A stretch of 64,000 bases of DNA from Corbicula japonica (Eukaryota > Mollusca > Bivalvia > Venerida > Cyrenidae): the NCBI GenBank assembly GCA_038501625.1, contig JAZAYU010000037.1, positions 5,518,001 to 5,582,000 on the forward strand, read 5' to 3'. Position 1 is the stretch's first letter; each line of letters begins with the position of its first letter. The position numbers were made by a program, and so were the translations under genes. A model generated the notes under the pieces. The model saw nothing but the letters and a program-made list of their open reading frames with translations. It made no database searches and had not been told where the DNA came from. Positions 27,401 to 42,400 of this stretch are shown piece by piece.

Positions 27401-30400
27401 GTAAAAAAAGCAATGATTCAAGGCAATGATCTTTTGTTGAAGGTTGAATCCACAAAAATATGTCTTGAAGTCATAAAAATAATTTAATCAGAAGGAGAAA
27501 AAAAATGAAAAAAGAATTGGGAAATATTATGATTTTGGAGAAAATACACTTTCAGGAAAGAGGAAACAGCCCAAAAATCTCAGTGTGAAATCGGAGTATC
27601 TTCAAACTTCAGCACATAACACCATATCTCATTTTCACTTTTCTTATGAAATTACCATTAAACTTCCAACATTTCATTGAAAACCATAAATAATTCTATC
27701 AAGGAAAGGGTAAAAACAAAAGGCACAAAACGCCTGTTGCGGTTATGTTTCACTTGGACGTGAACCACTGTATTCTTATTTAAACAAAGATTTTTAATAA
27801 TTTTTGTCAACTTTGTTTGATTTGGTTGATGCGATGGCATTTCAGTTATGTAAAAGATGTTGTTGCATTTTAGACTGGTTTCAGTCTATCCTCCTCACAA
27901 AAGCTATTGAAATAGATGAAAAGGGAACTTTCAAAGACACCGAACACGACAAATATGACTCGGTTTGATTGAGCCTGTTCATGGACAGTAATGGAAATGC
28001 ATATTACTCCCCACGCCACCTAGCCCCGAGTTGAGCGCAACACAATATTTAATCAATAAACAGTAAAATTTTGGTCCATCCCAAACGATGGAATGCATGT
28101 GATGAAACTTTCAATGCGGTATTTTCAGATTACTACCATTTCAAGTTCAGCGGCATTGTTCCCCAGATAAAAGAATGGGTTTGCCCTAAACAAGAAAACA
28201 ATGGGCGGATCTAAACAGAATGGAATTTTGACAGGGGATCCCAAAGGCAAAATTTAAAAAGCAGGAAATATATCATTGGGGTGACTGAACAATATCCAAA
28301 ACTGAAAAAGAAGTGAAACTGGTGTATTTAGTTATCTAAAGTTTCAAGAGTTTACTCCGAATCAATGCGGAGGTATTAAAATTACATTAATTGTTGTAGT
28401 CATAACCTCGGTTAAGACGTACTCTCAGAAAAGTTTGCTTAACTTCTCATGTTCAGCTCTCAAAAAAAATATTGTATTCATACTCTGTACTGTGAAGGTT
28501 GAACAGTTCCAGATATCATGATATCACAATGATGAAATCATCAGCTGTTCATGAAATTAGTTCATGATCTAAGATACGACAGTTTTCCATTTAAAGTTCA
28601 TTGTATGTAATATGAACTCTCATTATGGAAAACTGTATGTAACTCCAGTTACGACAGTTTTCCATTTCTAAAAATATAGGGATTGAGATACGACTTTTTT
28701 GCAACTGTCATATTTATGTGACTTAAAATAAGAATATGGTACTAAGATTTTTTGTACATATGTATTATTGGTAAAGAATGTCAAAAATGCAAAAATATGA
28801 TTTTTGAAAAAAAGTGAGTTACGACAGTTTTCCGTTCAGCCCTCGATATGTGTTTTAATTCATCACTTTATATACAAATTATCTGTTTCTTTCCATAATT
28901 ATCTACGTCTTTGGAGAAGCTGTGTTTTCCTAATGGGGCTATTCCTAAAACGCATATCCTATCTGTGGGGGGTTGCATTTCTTTGCCACCAGAAACAGGC
29001 TACAGATTGATATTTTAAGATAGAGCTGATCAGTTTTATTGTGCATTTAGATTGTGTGAAATCAAAACAAGTTGCTAGAATACAGCAAAAAATATTAACT
29101 GAAGCAATCTTTCTTTATCAATTTAGGATCGCCTCAGAATACCGGCACAGCCACACTCACAGTTACTGTCACCGACGTGAATGACAATTATCCCAACTTT
29201 GCTAAAGTGTACACCCCACAACTGATGGAAAATGAGCAGTATAACAATGCCCCATTGTTGGACTTCTCAGCTGTTGATGCAGATGACCCACAGAATGGAC
29301 CACCTTTTTCCTTTGAACTTGATTGTACACAGCATGAATCTTCCTTGCAATGCAAGGATAAATTTACGCTAAGCATGAACACTAGTATGTAGTTCTTTCT
29401 CTTGTTCTGTGTTAATAATATTTCATATGAAAGAAAATCAATTCAAAGCAAGTTTGCAGGGCTCTGGACCCCGCAATGTTAAGCTTTTCCATTATTCTTA
29501 TAAGTTATGTCCGGGCTTTTTTTGTCAGCAAGATCGAGTTATAATTCATAATTTAAAAAGAGACAAGCTAACCAGTCTCATTGAAAAAAAAAAACGTTTG
29601 CTAGAGAAAATAAAACCTTCATCGCTTGTAACAAACATAGGACATTTTTAGCTCGACTAATCGAAGAATATGTCGAGCTATTCTACTCACTCTGGCGTCG
29701 GCATCACCGTCGGCGTCCCGCTTTGGTTAAAGTTTGCGTGCAACCTACCTATATCTTAAAAACTACTATAGCTTTGAAACTTGGCACACTTGTTCAGGTT
29801 AAAGTTTGCGTGCAAGCTATTGTACAAACTCATAACTTCAATGCTACTAACACTACAGCTTTGAAACTTGACACACTTGTTCATCATCATGTACCGAGTG
29901 TGTATGCCAAGAACCATAACTCTCATTTTGATCAAATTATGGCCCTTTTTCAACTTAGAATTTCAGGTTAAAGTTTGTGTGCAAGCTACTGTACAAACAC
30001 ATAACTTCAATACTACTTATACTACAGCTTTGAAACTAGACATACTTGTTCATCATCATCTCCCAAGTGTGTATGCCAAAAACCATAACTCTAACTTTCA
30101 TTTTGATCAAATTATGTCCCTTTTTCAACTTAGAATTTCAGGTTAAAGTTTGCATGCAAGCTAGTGTACAAACCCATAACTTCCATACTACTTATACTAC
30201 GGTTTTGAAACTTTCAGCACTTGTTCATTATCATATCCTGAGTGGGTATGCCAAGAACAATAACTTTAACTTCCATTTTGTTCAAATAATGGCCCTTTTT
30301 CGACTTAGAATTTCTGGTTAAAGAAATAAACAACAACAACATCACCCCCACCACACCACCACCCCCCAACACCGCCACATACCAACAACAACAACACTCC

Positions 30401-33400
30401 CACCACACCACCACCACTCCCCACCACCACCACTAACCACCAACACCACCACCACCAACAACAACAACACCATCACCAATAACAACAACACCACCAACAA
30501 CACCACCAAAAACAACCACCAACAACACCATCAACAACACCACCAACAACATCAACACCAACAATAGCATCAACAACACCAACAACCAACAATGCCAACA
30601 ACAACACTGACAACAACACCAACAACAACAACACCACCAACAACAACCCCACCACAACCACCACCGCCAACAACAACACTATCACCACCACAAACAACAA
30701 CAACACCAACAACACAAACAACATTTACACAAATAACAACAACACCACCAACAACACCACCAAAAACAACCACCAACAACACCGTCAACAACACCACCAA
30801 CAACATCAACACCAACAATAGCATCAACAACACCAACAACCAACAATGCCAACAACAACACTGACAACAACACCAACAACCAACAATGCCAACAACAACA
30901 CTGACAACAACACCAACAACAACAACACCACCAACAACAACCCCACCGCAACCACCACCGCCAACAACAACACTATCACCACCACAAACAACAACAACAC
31001 CAACAACACAAACAACAATTACACAAATAACAACAACACCACCAACACCAACAACACCTTCAACAACACCACCACCAACAACAACACCACCACCGTCAAC
31101 ACAAACACCACCACCAACAACAACATCAACACCAACAATAGCATCAACAACACCAACAACCAACAACACCAACAACAACACTGACAACAACAACACCACC
31201 AACAACAACATCACCACCACCAACAACAACATCACCACCACCACCAACAACAACACCATCACTTACAACAATACCAACACCACCAACAACAGCAACCAGC
31301 ATACCATACCATACTATTATAAACCACACCACATCACTATGCGTTGGCAGGGATAGTGGGTTGATGGGTGTGGGATCAGGGGTGTATGGGCTGGGTTGTG
31401 AAAACCTTCTAAAAAACCTACAATAATAAATTAAGTGTAATTTATAGATTTCCTAACTTGGATTAAGAAACTTTTGTTCATGTGTGTGTTGGGTGTCATA
31501 AACTCCTGAATCACTCCCCATTTTAAATGAAGCCCAGTTTAAAATGTGCTTAAATATGTCTGACTTCGAATAGTCGAGCGTGCAGTCATTTCCGACTGGC
31601 TCTTGTTTTCAGATGGTTCTTATGATAATTATACTTTATGGACTTGTGTAAGACCTAATAGAGTCGTTAACTTTCTTACTGGATAATATTTATGTTACCT
31701 CTATTTATAAACAAGTAATGGGCATTCCAATGGGTACTTATTGTTCACCCCTTGTTCCTGATCTATTTTTATACTGTTATGAAAGAAGCTTTGTGTTATC
31801 TCTTTCTACCGAACATCAAGATGATATTATTACAGCTTTTAACAACACATCGAGGTACCTTGATGATTTATTAAATATAGATAAAAACCATTTCCCGTCA
31901 CTGGTTAATAAGATTTTTCCTAAAGAACAACAACTTAATAAAGCGAACACTTCAGAAAAGCAAGCAAACTTTCTTGATCTAAATCTGTCAAATGAAAATG
32001 GTTACGTCACTTCTAAAATATATGATAAAAGAGATTATTTTAATTTTAATATAGTAAATTTTCCGTTTTTAGACGGCGACGTTCCTCGTGCAACATCTTA
32101 CGGGGTTTATATGTCAAAGCTTGTACACTTTTCAAGAGCTTGCAACGATGTGAATGTTTTAAATGAACGTAGTTATTGCATAACAGAAAAACTTTTAAAA
32201 CAAGGTTATTGGTATCACAAATTAAGAAAAACCTTTTGCAAGTTTTATCGCCGATACCCAGATCTAATTTATAAATACAGGTGCAGTTTAAGGTAAGACC
32301 TGTGTAATGAATACCTATATCAAGAAGAGTATCCAAGGGAGGTAACTATAGTAGTAAATTAGCTTAGATTTCTGTCATGCAAGAGGACCAGGGTTCAAAT
32401 CCCACTGGAAGCTAATTTTTTTTTGTAAGCCTAGAACTTAAATAATTGGCATATTTCTTTTTTTCCTGTGTAATTCTGTCATTGACTATAAAATTCTCAT
32501 GATTTAAACTAAAATAAGCAAAATATTCAAGATTAAAGGGGTTTTCGCTATCAGAATAGTGTGTATTCAAGTCATCAATTTGAAAATTTCTAAAACTGGA
32601 CGGTAAACTTCTCTGAAATTTTGTTGTAATTTTGTTTAAGGTATATAGTTAAAAAATGGTAAAGTTTGGTATATTGCAACAATCAGGATTTTGCACAATT
32701 TTCATTAATTTAGTCTCGTGAAATATAAAAAAATGCATTTTTTTAAATTTATTTGGTCAAAAAATGTCATTTTAAGATAAATTCTGTGTTTATATATTAT
32801 ATCTTAAATTGGTTTAGTAAAATATAACATATTTTGGATAAACTGTTAAAAAAATTAAGGTTGAATTTATCAATAACAAAAAATTTTGTCACCGATTAAA
32901 GAATTTGGATACTTTCACGTTTTTTCTCACTTTTTTAAATAAAAAAGCTAAAAATCTCAAAAACTACACGGTGAAAATCATTAAAATTTTGCATACAAGT
33001 CAGTGGTATGAAGCAGTTGATGAAAATATAATCAGATGTTGGATTCTTAATAGTGCCTATTACACAGGTCTTACCTTAAAATCTCTATTGCATCAAGGTA
33101 TTTAACGGCCAGTTTTTATGGAGATTTAATTTATAAACTTTTATATAATACCTAAAGAGTACACCAAAGTGATGATAAATCCCTGAATCCAAAAACTGTA
33201 CTATTCTTTTTTGTCTCAACTTGTATCAAAAATATGAAATTTAAAGTGATTTGTCATATTTAAAGTTGCTTTTAACCAATATTTGGTTTCTAAGGAGATT
33301 TAATTTACAAACTTAAGAAAATAAAAGGCAATGTTAATTTCTCACGGTTATTCGTAAAAACCATCTGTAAATTAAAAAAAAGGTTACCAACAAGATATTT

Positions 33401-36400
33401 TACAGTGCTTTGCATGCCATGTGATTAACCTATCGACAATTGATCATTATGCTTAACTTTTTGGTTGCACGACAGTGGCAGGGGTTTAAGAGTTTATGAA
33501 AGTTTATGGGGTTATCTTTTCGTAAAAGAACCTAGAAGATCGATTTGTTTCTTTTATCCTTGTCATCGTATTCATGCTGATTTTACTCCAGGAGCTCTGG
33601 TCTCGGTAAGATCATTGAGTGCCCGCCCTTTGGCTTTGCAATGCTATAAGCTTCTTATGTTTTATATGTTTGTGTGTTGCAACATTGTTTAGCCGATGGG
33701 TGGGTTCGAGTTATTTTACCATGACAACTTGTACTTGTTTTGTGATATGAGAACTGGTTGGGGCAAGTGTGAGGTTGGTGCACCCTAGAACTTGGTTTAA
33801 ACCCCCAGTGGCAATTTGATTTGCCACTGACCGTTCCTAGGCGTTAACCCCTCGGGTTCTCAGTTTTGTTAATATGTTGTGGTGTCTCTTTGAAACTGAT
33901 CATTTTACGAGAGTTGTTCGGGAAGTTCTGAGAATTTTGTCATATCTCCTATATTTTTTGTTTCTAATACGTAATATTTGACACATACTAAGATTAGCAT
34001 ATCACGGAACTATTCCTAAAAATTGAATAGAATCAGACAACAATAGCCGGAAATAGCAGTAACCATAGCAACACTATAACGCCGCACCGGAGCAGTCCGA
34101 CTCTAAAGAAAGGTAAAACGCGCTACACTAATCATATTTCGTAATTTTGATAACGTAAAAAATGCGCGAAAACGCTGGTCAACAGCGGAACGTCATGGCA
34201 TCATTTCCTGAAAATATCATAACGTTATTTAAATTCTCAACGGATCAACATTGTTTTAAAGTTGTTGCCCAGAAGAGCCACTGAGTAAACAACATGACGT
34301 CGATAGGTTACGTTGAATTGCGAAGCATCATGAAATTTTGTGTTGCGCTGGAAAAGTCTCCTACAGAAACTGTTACAATGAAAATGATCAATTCTACAGG
34401 AAAATACAAGAAATGCAGTCCGGCTACAGTGTATAGATGGCATGCTCGTTTTAAAGAAGGAAGAAACTCGATTGAGGACGATCCTAGATGCGGTCGGCAG
34501 TCTGTTGTTGCATGTTCTCAGCTTTGACTCAGCTGACGATCTTGTTAAGCATACGCAAGCTATAGTCTCGTCCTTTACCGATAGCTGGTAAGTGGAAACA
34601 TACAAAAAGTGGATCAGCCGACACAGGAAATGCATGGAAATTGCAGGTGACTACGTTGAAAAGGCGACGATCGATGGACTTTAACGTCGCATAACGTTGC
34701 AAATGACGTCGGCGTGCTCCGGGTGTTTGTTATATGGTTATTTACTTTTTTTATAATGTTTTAGTTTCTGTGTGTATGATGATGATATTTTCAGATACTG
34801 TACAGTATATATTGAAATAAATGTGTATATATTTATATTTACGCTAACCCGACTACAACGTGTCCTATAAAACAATTCGCAGAACTTCCCGAACAACCCT
34901 CGTATTAACCATGCTCTCTCCCTCTCTCTTCTTCTTGACTGTGATTGAAGGCTGTTTTTTCTGAATGTGGCAATTCCTGATATGCATTTTTCACCTTTTC
35001 AGTACGTTTAATATATTTGATTATAAAAAATTAAATATGCATATCAGGAATGGCCACATCCAGCATACACAGCCTCCCCACACAGCCAAAAAGTAGAGAT
35101 GTGTTTATTGTCAGCATATTCCAGCTGAATAATATTTAAAGAGTCATTGCCCATTTACTTTTTATAGAACATCATATGGGAACATCCTTGTCAGGGCACT
35201 TCCTCAACAGGTTCAACAACAGTTAGTAGGAATCTTCACTAGCAAGTGGAGAAAAGCATAATTTCAGTAATTCTGGCTTAAGAAAAACTACACAGTTATT
35301 CAGGCTGTAATGCTTATATAGTTCATTGTGTTTTTCTTAACAAATACTTGCTAATTTCATGGAAAAATATTCTGACTGATGTAGTTCCAGATTAAGAACC
35401 ATAACTACTTAATAGAGATTCATGTAACATTAATTCAAAAATGGTTAGTTCTTCTCCAGTTAGTAATGGCTTTTAGATTTTGCTACATACCAGTATAGTA
35501 CATGTATATCATAGCATAATTTTTTGTCACCACTTTATTTCAGGAAGCAATTGTTAGTTCCATCTATTTTGTTGTTAAATCGTCGTATTAATGCAATAAC
35601 TGCATATCTCTTTCATATTTCAATGGTACTCATACTGTTTATGCACTAAGGTGCCGATATGTGCTTTCCATATGTATATTACTAAAAATAGATAAACATT
35701 CCCTTGTAGAATATAAGAAAAAAAATGCATAAGAAAACTTTCCATCACATGCATTTGAATTTAAAAACAAAACGCAACACACATAATATTATCATGTTTT
35801 TTTAAGATGGAGATAATAACCGAGGCGTTGGACAGATAAGAGTTACTGGAATATTTGACCGGGAGTTCGTGAACAGTGCTGGTCAGGTTGAGAAGTATGT
35901 GACGATACCGATCAAGATGTGCGATCTGCGTGATAAGCCCCAGCATAGTCGACAGTGTGGTATCCGCCTTTTACATGTGGCAATTGTTGACAAAAATGAT
36001 AACTTGCATGAAGATGGGTACCAGTTCATTCAAGTATACAACTATAAAGGTATGTCAAATAGTTTTTCAGCTAATCCAGAATACATGTATTCCTAATTTT
36101 CTGTTTGATGTAGATTTAGGGAAGTTTTAGATTGGGCATTGTTGCAGTTTGATTAAAAACCAGAGCATCTGTGTTGCTTTTAATAAATGTTATACTGCAA
36201 TGGCAGAAGGTCTGACTGTCAGTAAACATGTTTATGTTTCAATGCACGTTGCGGTCGATGGCAAATTTACAAGGATATTTTCGGGGTTTAGAGAGCATAC
36301 AATGAATGTGTTGCTAGAAAGAATCTCTCCTAGTAGAAGTTATGTTATGAAATACTTCCCCGACATAAGTTTGTAACTGTCAGCCCAGACTACCTGCAGA

Positions 36401-39400
36401 TCCAGTATCAACTCTCGTACCTGTACAGTGTTAGGCCAGGCTACTTGCACAAGGACAACCAAGATATCGAGCATTTTAATGCAATTTAGTCAACAATTGT
36501 AAAATGTGAAATACACTAATTGACTATCTTGATTTGTGTCCCTGTTTTTCACTGAAATTCACATCATTAATCTGTTTTATAAAGGAAATGTAAATAATCA
36601 ATTTGGATATATTTTACAGGACAGTTTGGGAACATTGAGATTGGCACTGTGAATGCCAATGATCCAGACGACTCGGACACAGACAAACAGTTTACACTGA
36701 TGAATCCAAATGTAGCAAGGCATTTTGTATCGTAAGCAGATTTAATATTTAACATTAAAGTTTTTAATATTTAACATTAACATTGAAACAAGCAACACTG
36801 ATAGTCAACAGGTGGCACATCAGTTCTCTGTAGCAGTATGATGAGAGACATTGTGACTCAAGTATTTGGCCAACCAGTGCTAAAAAATATGTTTCAGATA
36901 TTTTATCAATTAATTCAAAAGATGTTTGTAAGAAATTGGAAACGCAATACGCAATTGTAGTTAATTAAAAATAAGCATATTACTGAAAACATTTTGATAT
37001 ACAGACAGAAAATACAGGAAAACAAACGCATACTAGAGAACCGTACAAGATATTGACTCCAAATAATTGGAAAATACTCCATATAGATAGTAGATTATCT
37101 GCAATTTTGTTAGAAAAGCAGTAGGTGGAGACTAAACTCTTTAGTTTTCTGAGATTTTTTATCAGTTATGTTTTCTGTCAACTGATATGTTACTTTTCTT
37201 ATTAGCATTGAACCAGTGACTGGCAAAACTACGTTGAAATCTGGAGTGCCAGAACTATCTTTCGAGGTACAGGTGCGTGTCCAAGACCAGACAAATAGAG
37301 TAAAGACATCCACTGTGAGAATCTCAGTTGTGTTTGTCACTGATGACGCTGTCTACAATTCTGGATCTATCCGAATTGATGGTAACTTTCTTTATTTTTA
37401 AGAGATACCATACATAATTAATAAATTCCCATTTAAAGGTAACATAACGTTAGTGAAGTATGTCCTTAATGCTTAGATTTACCAACCACCCATCTGCACA
37501 CATAAAGGACATGACTCAGTAAAGTTACAAAATGTGCTTTTGTTGATTTAACTTTAAATCAGTCTTTAGAGATATTCACAGGAATAATATATGTAACCCA
37601 CCAGGTGGATATTTCAAATTTGATTGATTTCATGTTTGAATTAAGTATACTTATTGATTTTTATCGCCTGTATTTAAAAATGTTTTCTGAATATTAATTG
37701 AATGCATATCTATGTCCTCCTTCCATCAATACCCAATTTATGAGTGTGCAATAAAAACAATACATATATAAATTATTGTAGTTATTGTAGACCGGACAAG
37801 ACTTTTGCTCATTAGCGTATTTACCTAATAACTACTATGATCTATTACTTTCTTTTCAGTTATTCAGAATAAATTTGCAAGTCATTAGTTTCTTCAGATT
37901 GGATTCTTTGGTTGCTGTTTGGTAGATTCCTCTTAAATGACTTAAATTTTGAAAAAAAATGTTTGTAAAATAACATTTATTTTGAAACTGTATATGTCCC
38001 TAGATTAATTATTTTAGAAACGGAGTATAATTTTATTGTCTGAAAGCTCCTGTTTAATATTTTTCTTATTACCTCTAGGCATTAGTCCAGAAGATTTTCT
38101 CACTAAGCCAAAGAAAAGTGGAGGAGCCTCTGATTTTGGTACAAGCATGATAGAGGAATTTCGTGCTAAACTTGCTGAAAAGCTGTATGATTCCAGTAAC
38201 TCTGCTAACCTGGAAAATGTACTTATACTTAGTGTCATGGGGAATAGCTCACAAACGGATGTGAGATATGCGGCTCACGGCTCACCATGGTACCAGAGCA
38301 GCCTCATGGATGGAATAGTGACTGCCAACAAAAAAGAGGTAAATATCATGGTTTTATAATTCTAGTAGGAAAACAATGTCTGTCTTGCATAAAAACATTT
38401 AACTCATTAGGCAAGTTGTTAATTTTCTTTTTTTTCTATTGGTGGGCTACGTGTAGAACATGTCATTTATCTTACACTCATTCATTCTAAAAGCTTGTAG
38501 TAGTTATATGATAGTTGCGTATATTTTGACCTCTATAGTACACCAAGCAATGCTTTTTTATAAGTTCTTAACCTGAGCTACTTTGTAATTTCTGGTGTTT
38601 GCAGCGGTATGATATGTCTTTTGTGGAAAAAGTTGTTAACTGTTTTCTACCATTAATAAAAGGTTCATATATATTATATTAATTGAAGTCTCAGTTTCTG
38701 TAATTATTTGCATTGCCAGTAACAGATCATTACAAGTCATCCATTTATTGAACAGTCATTTAGTAAAACTCTCGAATGTTAGTGCGTACCAATTACTCTG
38801 TTAGATGTTATAATGAACATGTAACTCTTATAATGGCACACGATAGTCTAAGTATTCTATATATAGTAATTTACTTTTAGAATGTTTGAGATATGATTTT
38901 CTTAATATGTTATTTCACATTACCAACAGTTTCAAGATTTGCTGAGCACCCCGGGGGTGAAGAACAAGGGAACCATAAACATGGTGCCTATAGACATGTG
39001 TAAATTTGAATTCTGTGAGGGAGGAGGTTGTTACAACAAACTGGTGGTTACAGACACACCAAAATTGATAAACACCAAGGGAGCATCATATGTTGGGGTG
39101 GATACCCGAGTGGAAGGGACATGTGGATGCAGAGCAAGGGAATTTCCATCAACAATATCGTGTACTCCAGGTTACTGCTACCATGGTGGTGAATGTGTCA
39201 ATGATGACTGGGGTGTAATTAGGTATGTTTACAGCAGTGTCACTGTCTATCCATATTTTAAGTTTTAAGTCATTTTCCTACAAAAATGTTATTCTTATTG
39301 CCAACCAATCCTATTATAAACCAAAGATCGTTCAAGTTTATTAATAAATACTACAGCGAAAATTACACATCTTAAAAGTTTTCTTTGGAAAAGATTTAGT

Positions 39401-42400
39401 GTCGTGTTTCAACTGCTGATACATAAGCAAATACATAATTCATAGTTAAGCTAGAACAATGCTTTAAATACCTTTACAGCTGCAAGTGCCCAGCAGGATT
39501 TGATGGACCTCGTTGCCAGACACTACGACAGAATTTCGATGGTACTGGTTATGCCCTTTACAGGCCACTAGAACAGTGTGGAGATAGCAGAACTAGCATT
39601 GAGTTCATGACAACCAAAGCAACACAGCTTATTCTATACAACGGACCTGTTGCGGACCTCGCACAGACTGATCCAACAGATTTCTTGCTACTAGAACTGT
39701 TTAATTATCGTCCCAGAATGAGGATAAATCATGGCACTGGAGAAATTGCCCTTGAGCTTCCAAACAGCAAAACATTAAATGATGGAGCATGGCACAGAAT
39801 TGATATTTTTAGACAAAAAAGGGTACCTAGAACTACATATATTTCCATAATTATAGCGTATTTAAGTTGCTGAAAATAAGCAATGAGTTATGGTTTGTTA
39901 TACAGCATACATTTTTATATTAGAATATATATTTTTAACCCCAGTGTCATGTTCACTAACATACTCTAGAGTAAACTTGAAAATTGGAAACAGAGAAAGT
40001 ATTCATTGATCTTGAATCATTTACAGATATAATCTGAGTTGTTAAACAAAATATCAAATTTCTTCATGACATTATTTTTTGACATTGATATATTTCAGAA
40101 TGTACGTATGGTAGTAGACCACTGTGTCAGCAGTACGAAGGCAGATCGATCAGACTGCGAGGCTTCAGGAGTTACCAGGGGAGAGAACTTCTACATTAAT
40201 GTGATCAGTGTTCTTCAGCTGGGAGGTAGAATGAGCACCCCGTCTTATCCCGCCAATGTGACCACTGAGAAGTTCAATGGATGTATGAAAAATCTTATAC
40301 ATAATGCGGAGGTCAGTTGTTTTCATATTATCTGTTTGAAAGTGTATTTATAAGTCTCGACTACAATATACAGAGATCACCATGATTAACAATGAATTTT
40401 TGGTGTTTAACTTTAAATCATGTTAATATTTAACCTGTTGAAAAAAATATGTTAATTAATTGTGGCGTCCATTTTAAAACTGATAATTGTAATATCATGG
40501 TCCCGTTTCCTATCTACATTTTGGCTGTATTGGGAGGCTGTGTCTGCTGGATGTGGCCAATTCCGATATGCATATTTCACTTGTTTTTCTAAGAGAGTTT
40601 GAAAGTACAAACAATAATGACATGAAAAGTAAAATATGCATATCAGTAATCGTCACTTTCACAAATTACAGCCTTCCCAGGCAGCGAAAAAAAGAGAGAG
40701 GAAGAGAGAGAGCATGATTGATATAACTAGGTCAATTCAAATAGGACGCCACAACATAAAAGAGAACCTTTCGGGATACGCCTAGGAACGGTCAGTGGCA
40801 AAACAAATAACCACTAGAGGTTTAAACCAGGTTCTATGGTGCACCAACCTCACACAACTGCCCCAACAAGTTCTCATATTAACAAACAAGTACAAGTTGT
40901 CTTGAAATGACACCAACTCAACCATCAGCTCAACAATGTTGCATGCAAAAGCGTTCAAACATATAAAACATATTAAGAAGCTAATAGCAATGCAAAGTCA
41001 AATGGTCGAGGACTCGATGATCTTACCGAGACCAGAGCCCCTGAAGTCAAATTAGCAAGAACACGATGACAGGGACAAAAGAAACAAATCGAGCCTTAAG
41101 GTTCTTCAAAGAAAAGATTTTCCAATAAGCCTCATCTGATCTCAAACGCATGCCACCGTCGTGCAACTAAAGAGGTTAACATAGTAATCAATTGTAGATG
41201 GGTTAATCGGAAGGCCTGCAGAGCGCTGTAGAATATCATGTTGGTAACCTTTCTTTATGAGTTTACAGATGGTTTTAAACGAATAACCCGGTGTAATAAA
41301 AATTTCCTTTCATTTTCTTAAGTTTATACATTAAATGCCCATAAAAAACTGGCCATGATATGCCTTGTTGCAGAAGTAATTTTAAACCGCACTTGTATTT
41401 TTGAATTAAATCTGGGTATCGGCGATAAAACCTGCAAAACGTTTTCCTTAATTTATGTTACCGATAACCTTGTTTTAATAGTTTTTATGTTATGCAAAGA
41501 TTACGTTCATTGAAATCATTAACATTGCAAGCTCTAGAAAAACGAACAAACTGTGAGATATAAACCCCGTAAGTTGTTGTACGAGGAACATCGCCGTCTA
41601 GAAACGGAAAATTTACTATAATTAAAATCGTCTCTTTTATCATATATTTTAGTAGTAACATATCCATTTTCAATAAAAAGATTAAGATCAAGCCGAAGTG
41701 TTTTCCTTTTTAAATTGTAGTTCATTAGGGCAAATTTCATTAACCAGAGATGGAAAATCTATTTTCAACAAATCATCAAGGTCCCTCGAGGTGTTGTTAC
41801 GGCTGTAATAATGTCATCTTGATGATCGGTAGAAAAAGATAACATAAAATCTCTTTCAAAACAGTAGAAAAACAGATCAGCAACAAGGGGTGCACAATTA
41901 GAACCAACGCACATTACTTGTTTATAAATAGAGGTACCAAATCTCACAAAAATATTATCTAATAAAAATAAGAGCGCCTCTTTTAGGTCTTGGCAGATCC
42001 ATATAGTATAATTTTCATAAGAACCATCTGTAGACAAACAGAACGCCTGAGAATTATTTATTTGATTCAAGCTTTTTTAACACGCCATTAGATTTTTTTT
42101 AGAACAAAATTAATCATTAACATCATTGCAAGCTCTAGAAAAACGAGCAAGCTGTGCGATATAAACCCCGTAAGTTGTTGTACGAGGAACATCGCCGTCT
42201 AGAAACGGAAAATTTACTATATTAAAATTAAAATCGTCTCTTTTATCATATATTTTAGTGTTAACATATCCATTTTCAATAGAAAGATTAAGATCAGGAA
42301 AGTTTGCTTGCTTGTCCGAAGTGTTTGTCTTATTAAGTTGTAGTTCATGAGGGCAAGTTTTATTAACCATAGATGGAAAATGGTTATTATCTATATTAAA

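Larger units (their letters stand above)
25465..28845. mobile_element. 3.4 kb TIR element with repeated subterminal motif
   Basis: Inverted ends of about 35 bp, starting 'cgagggctgaacggaaaact' at 25465, with the complement ending at 28845. ATAT flanks both sides. A 15-base core 'ttacgacagttttcc' or its complement recurs about eight times, all near the ends (25478, 25664, 25712, 28567, 28628, 28645, 28690, 28814). No transposase ORF survives. Nested inside are a MITE, an inverted pair (26617-26755) and a Rep-A copy. Confidence 0.75.
31608..35100 (+). mobile_element. RT element, copy 1 (plus strand), with three nested insertions
   Basis: Homologous to copy 2 on the minus strand (40519-44870). 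Left truncated at the TIR element. It contains an RT ORF (31718-32296), a piggyBac-type MITE (32292-33075), an antisense block from exon 11 (33141-33300), a C-terminal coding stretch, a mariner (33908-34902) and a tail with a GATATGCAT...ATGCATATC palindrome. The 3' end 'acagccaaaa' is shared with copy 2. Confidence 0.75.

Noticed and set aside
30592..31356. Long ORFs rich in T, P and N (mucin-like) and, on the other strand, V, C and G
   Set aside because: They are translations of a CAA/CAC microsatellite; all frames are open because the tract lacks stops. No signal peptide or domain.
32380..32412. tRNA gene suggested by 'agggttcaaatccc'
   Set aside because: Only the T-arm-like part is present; no D arm or proper acceptor stem. 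It is inside the piggyBac-type MITE.
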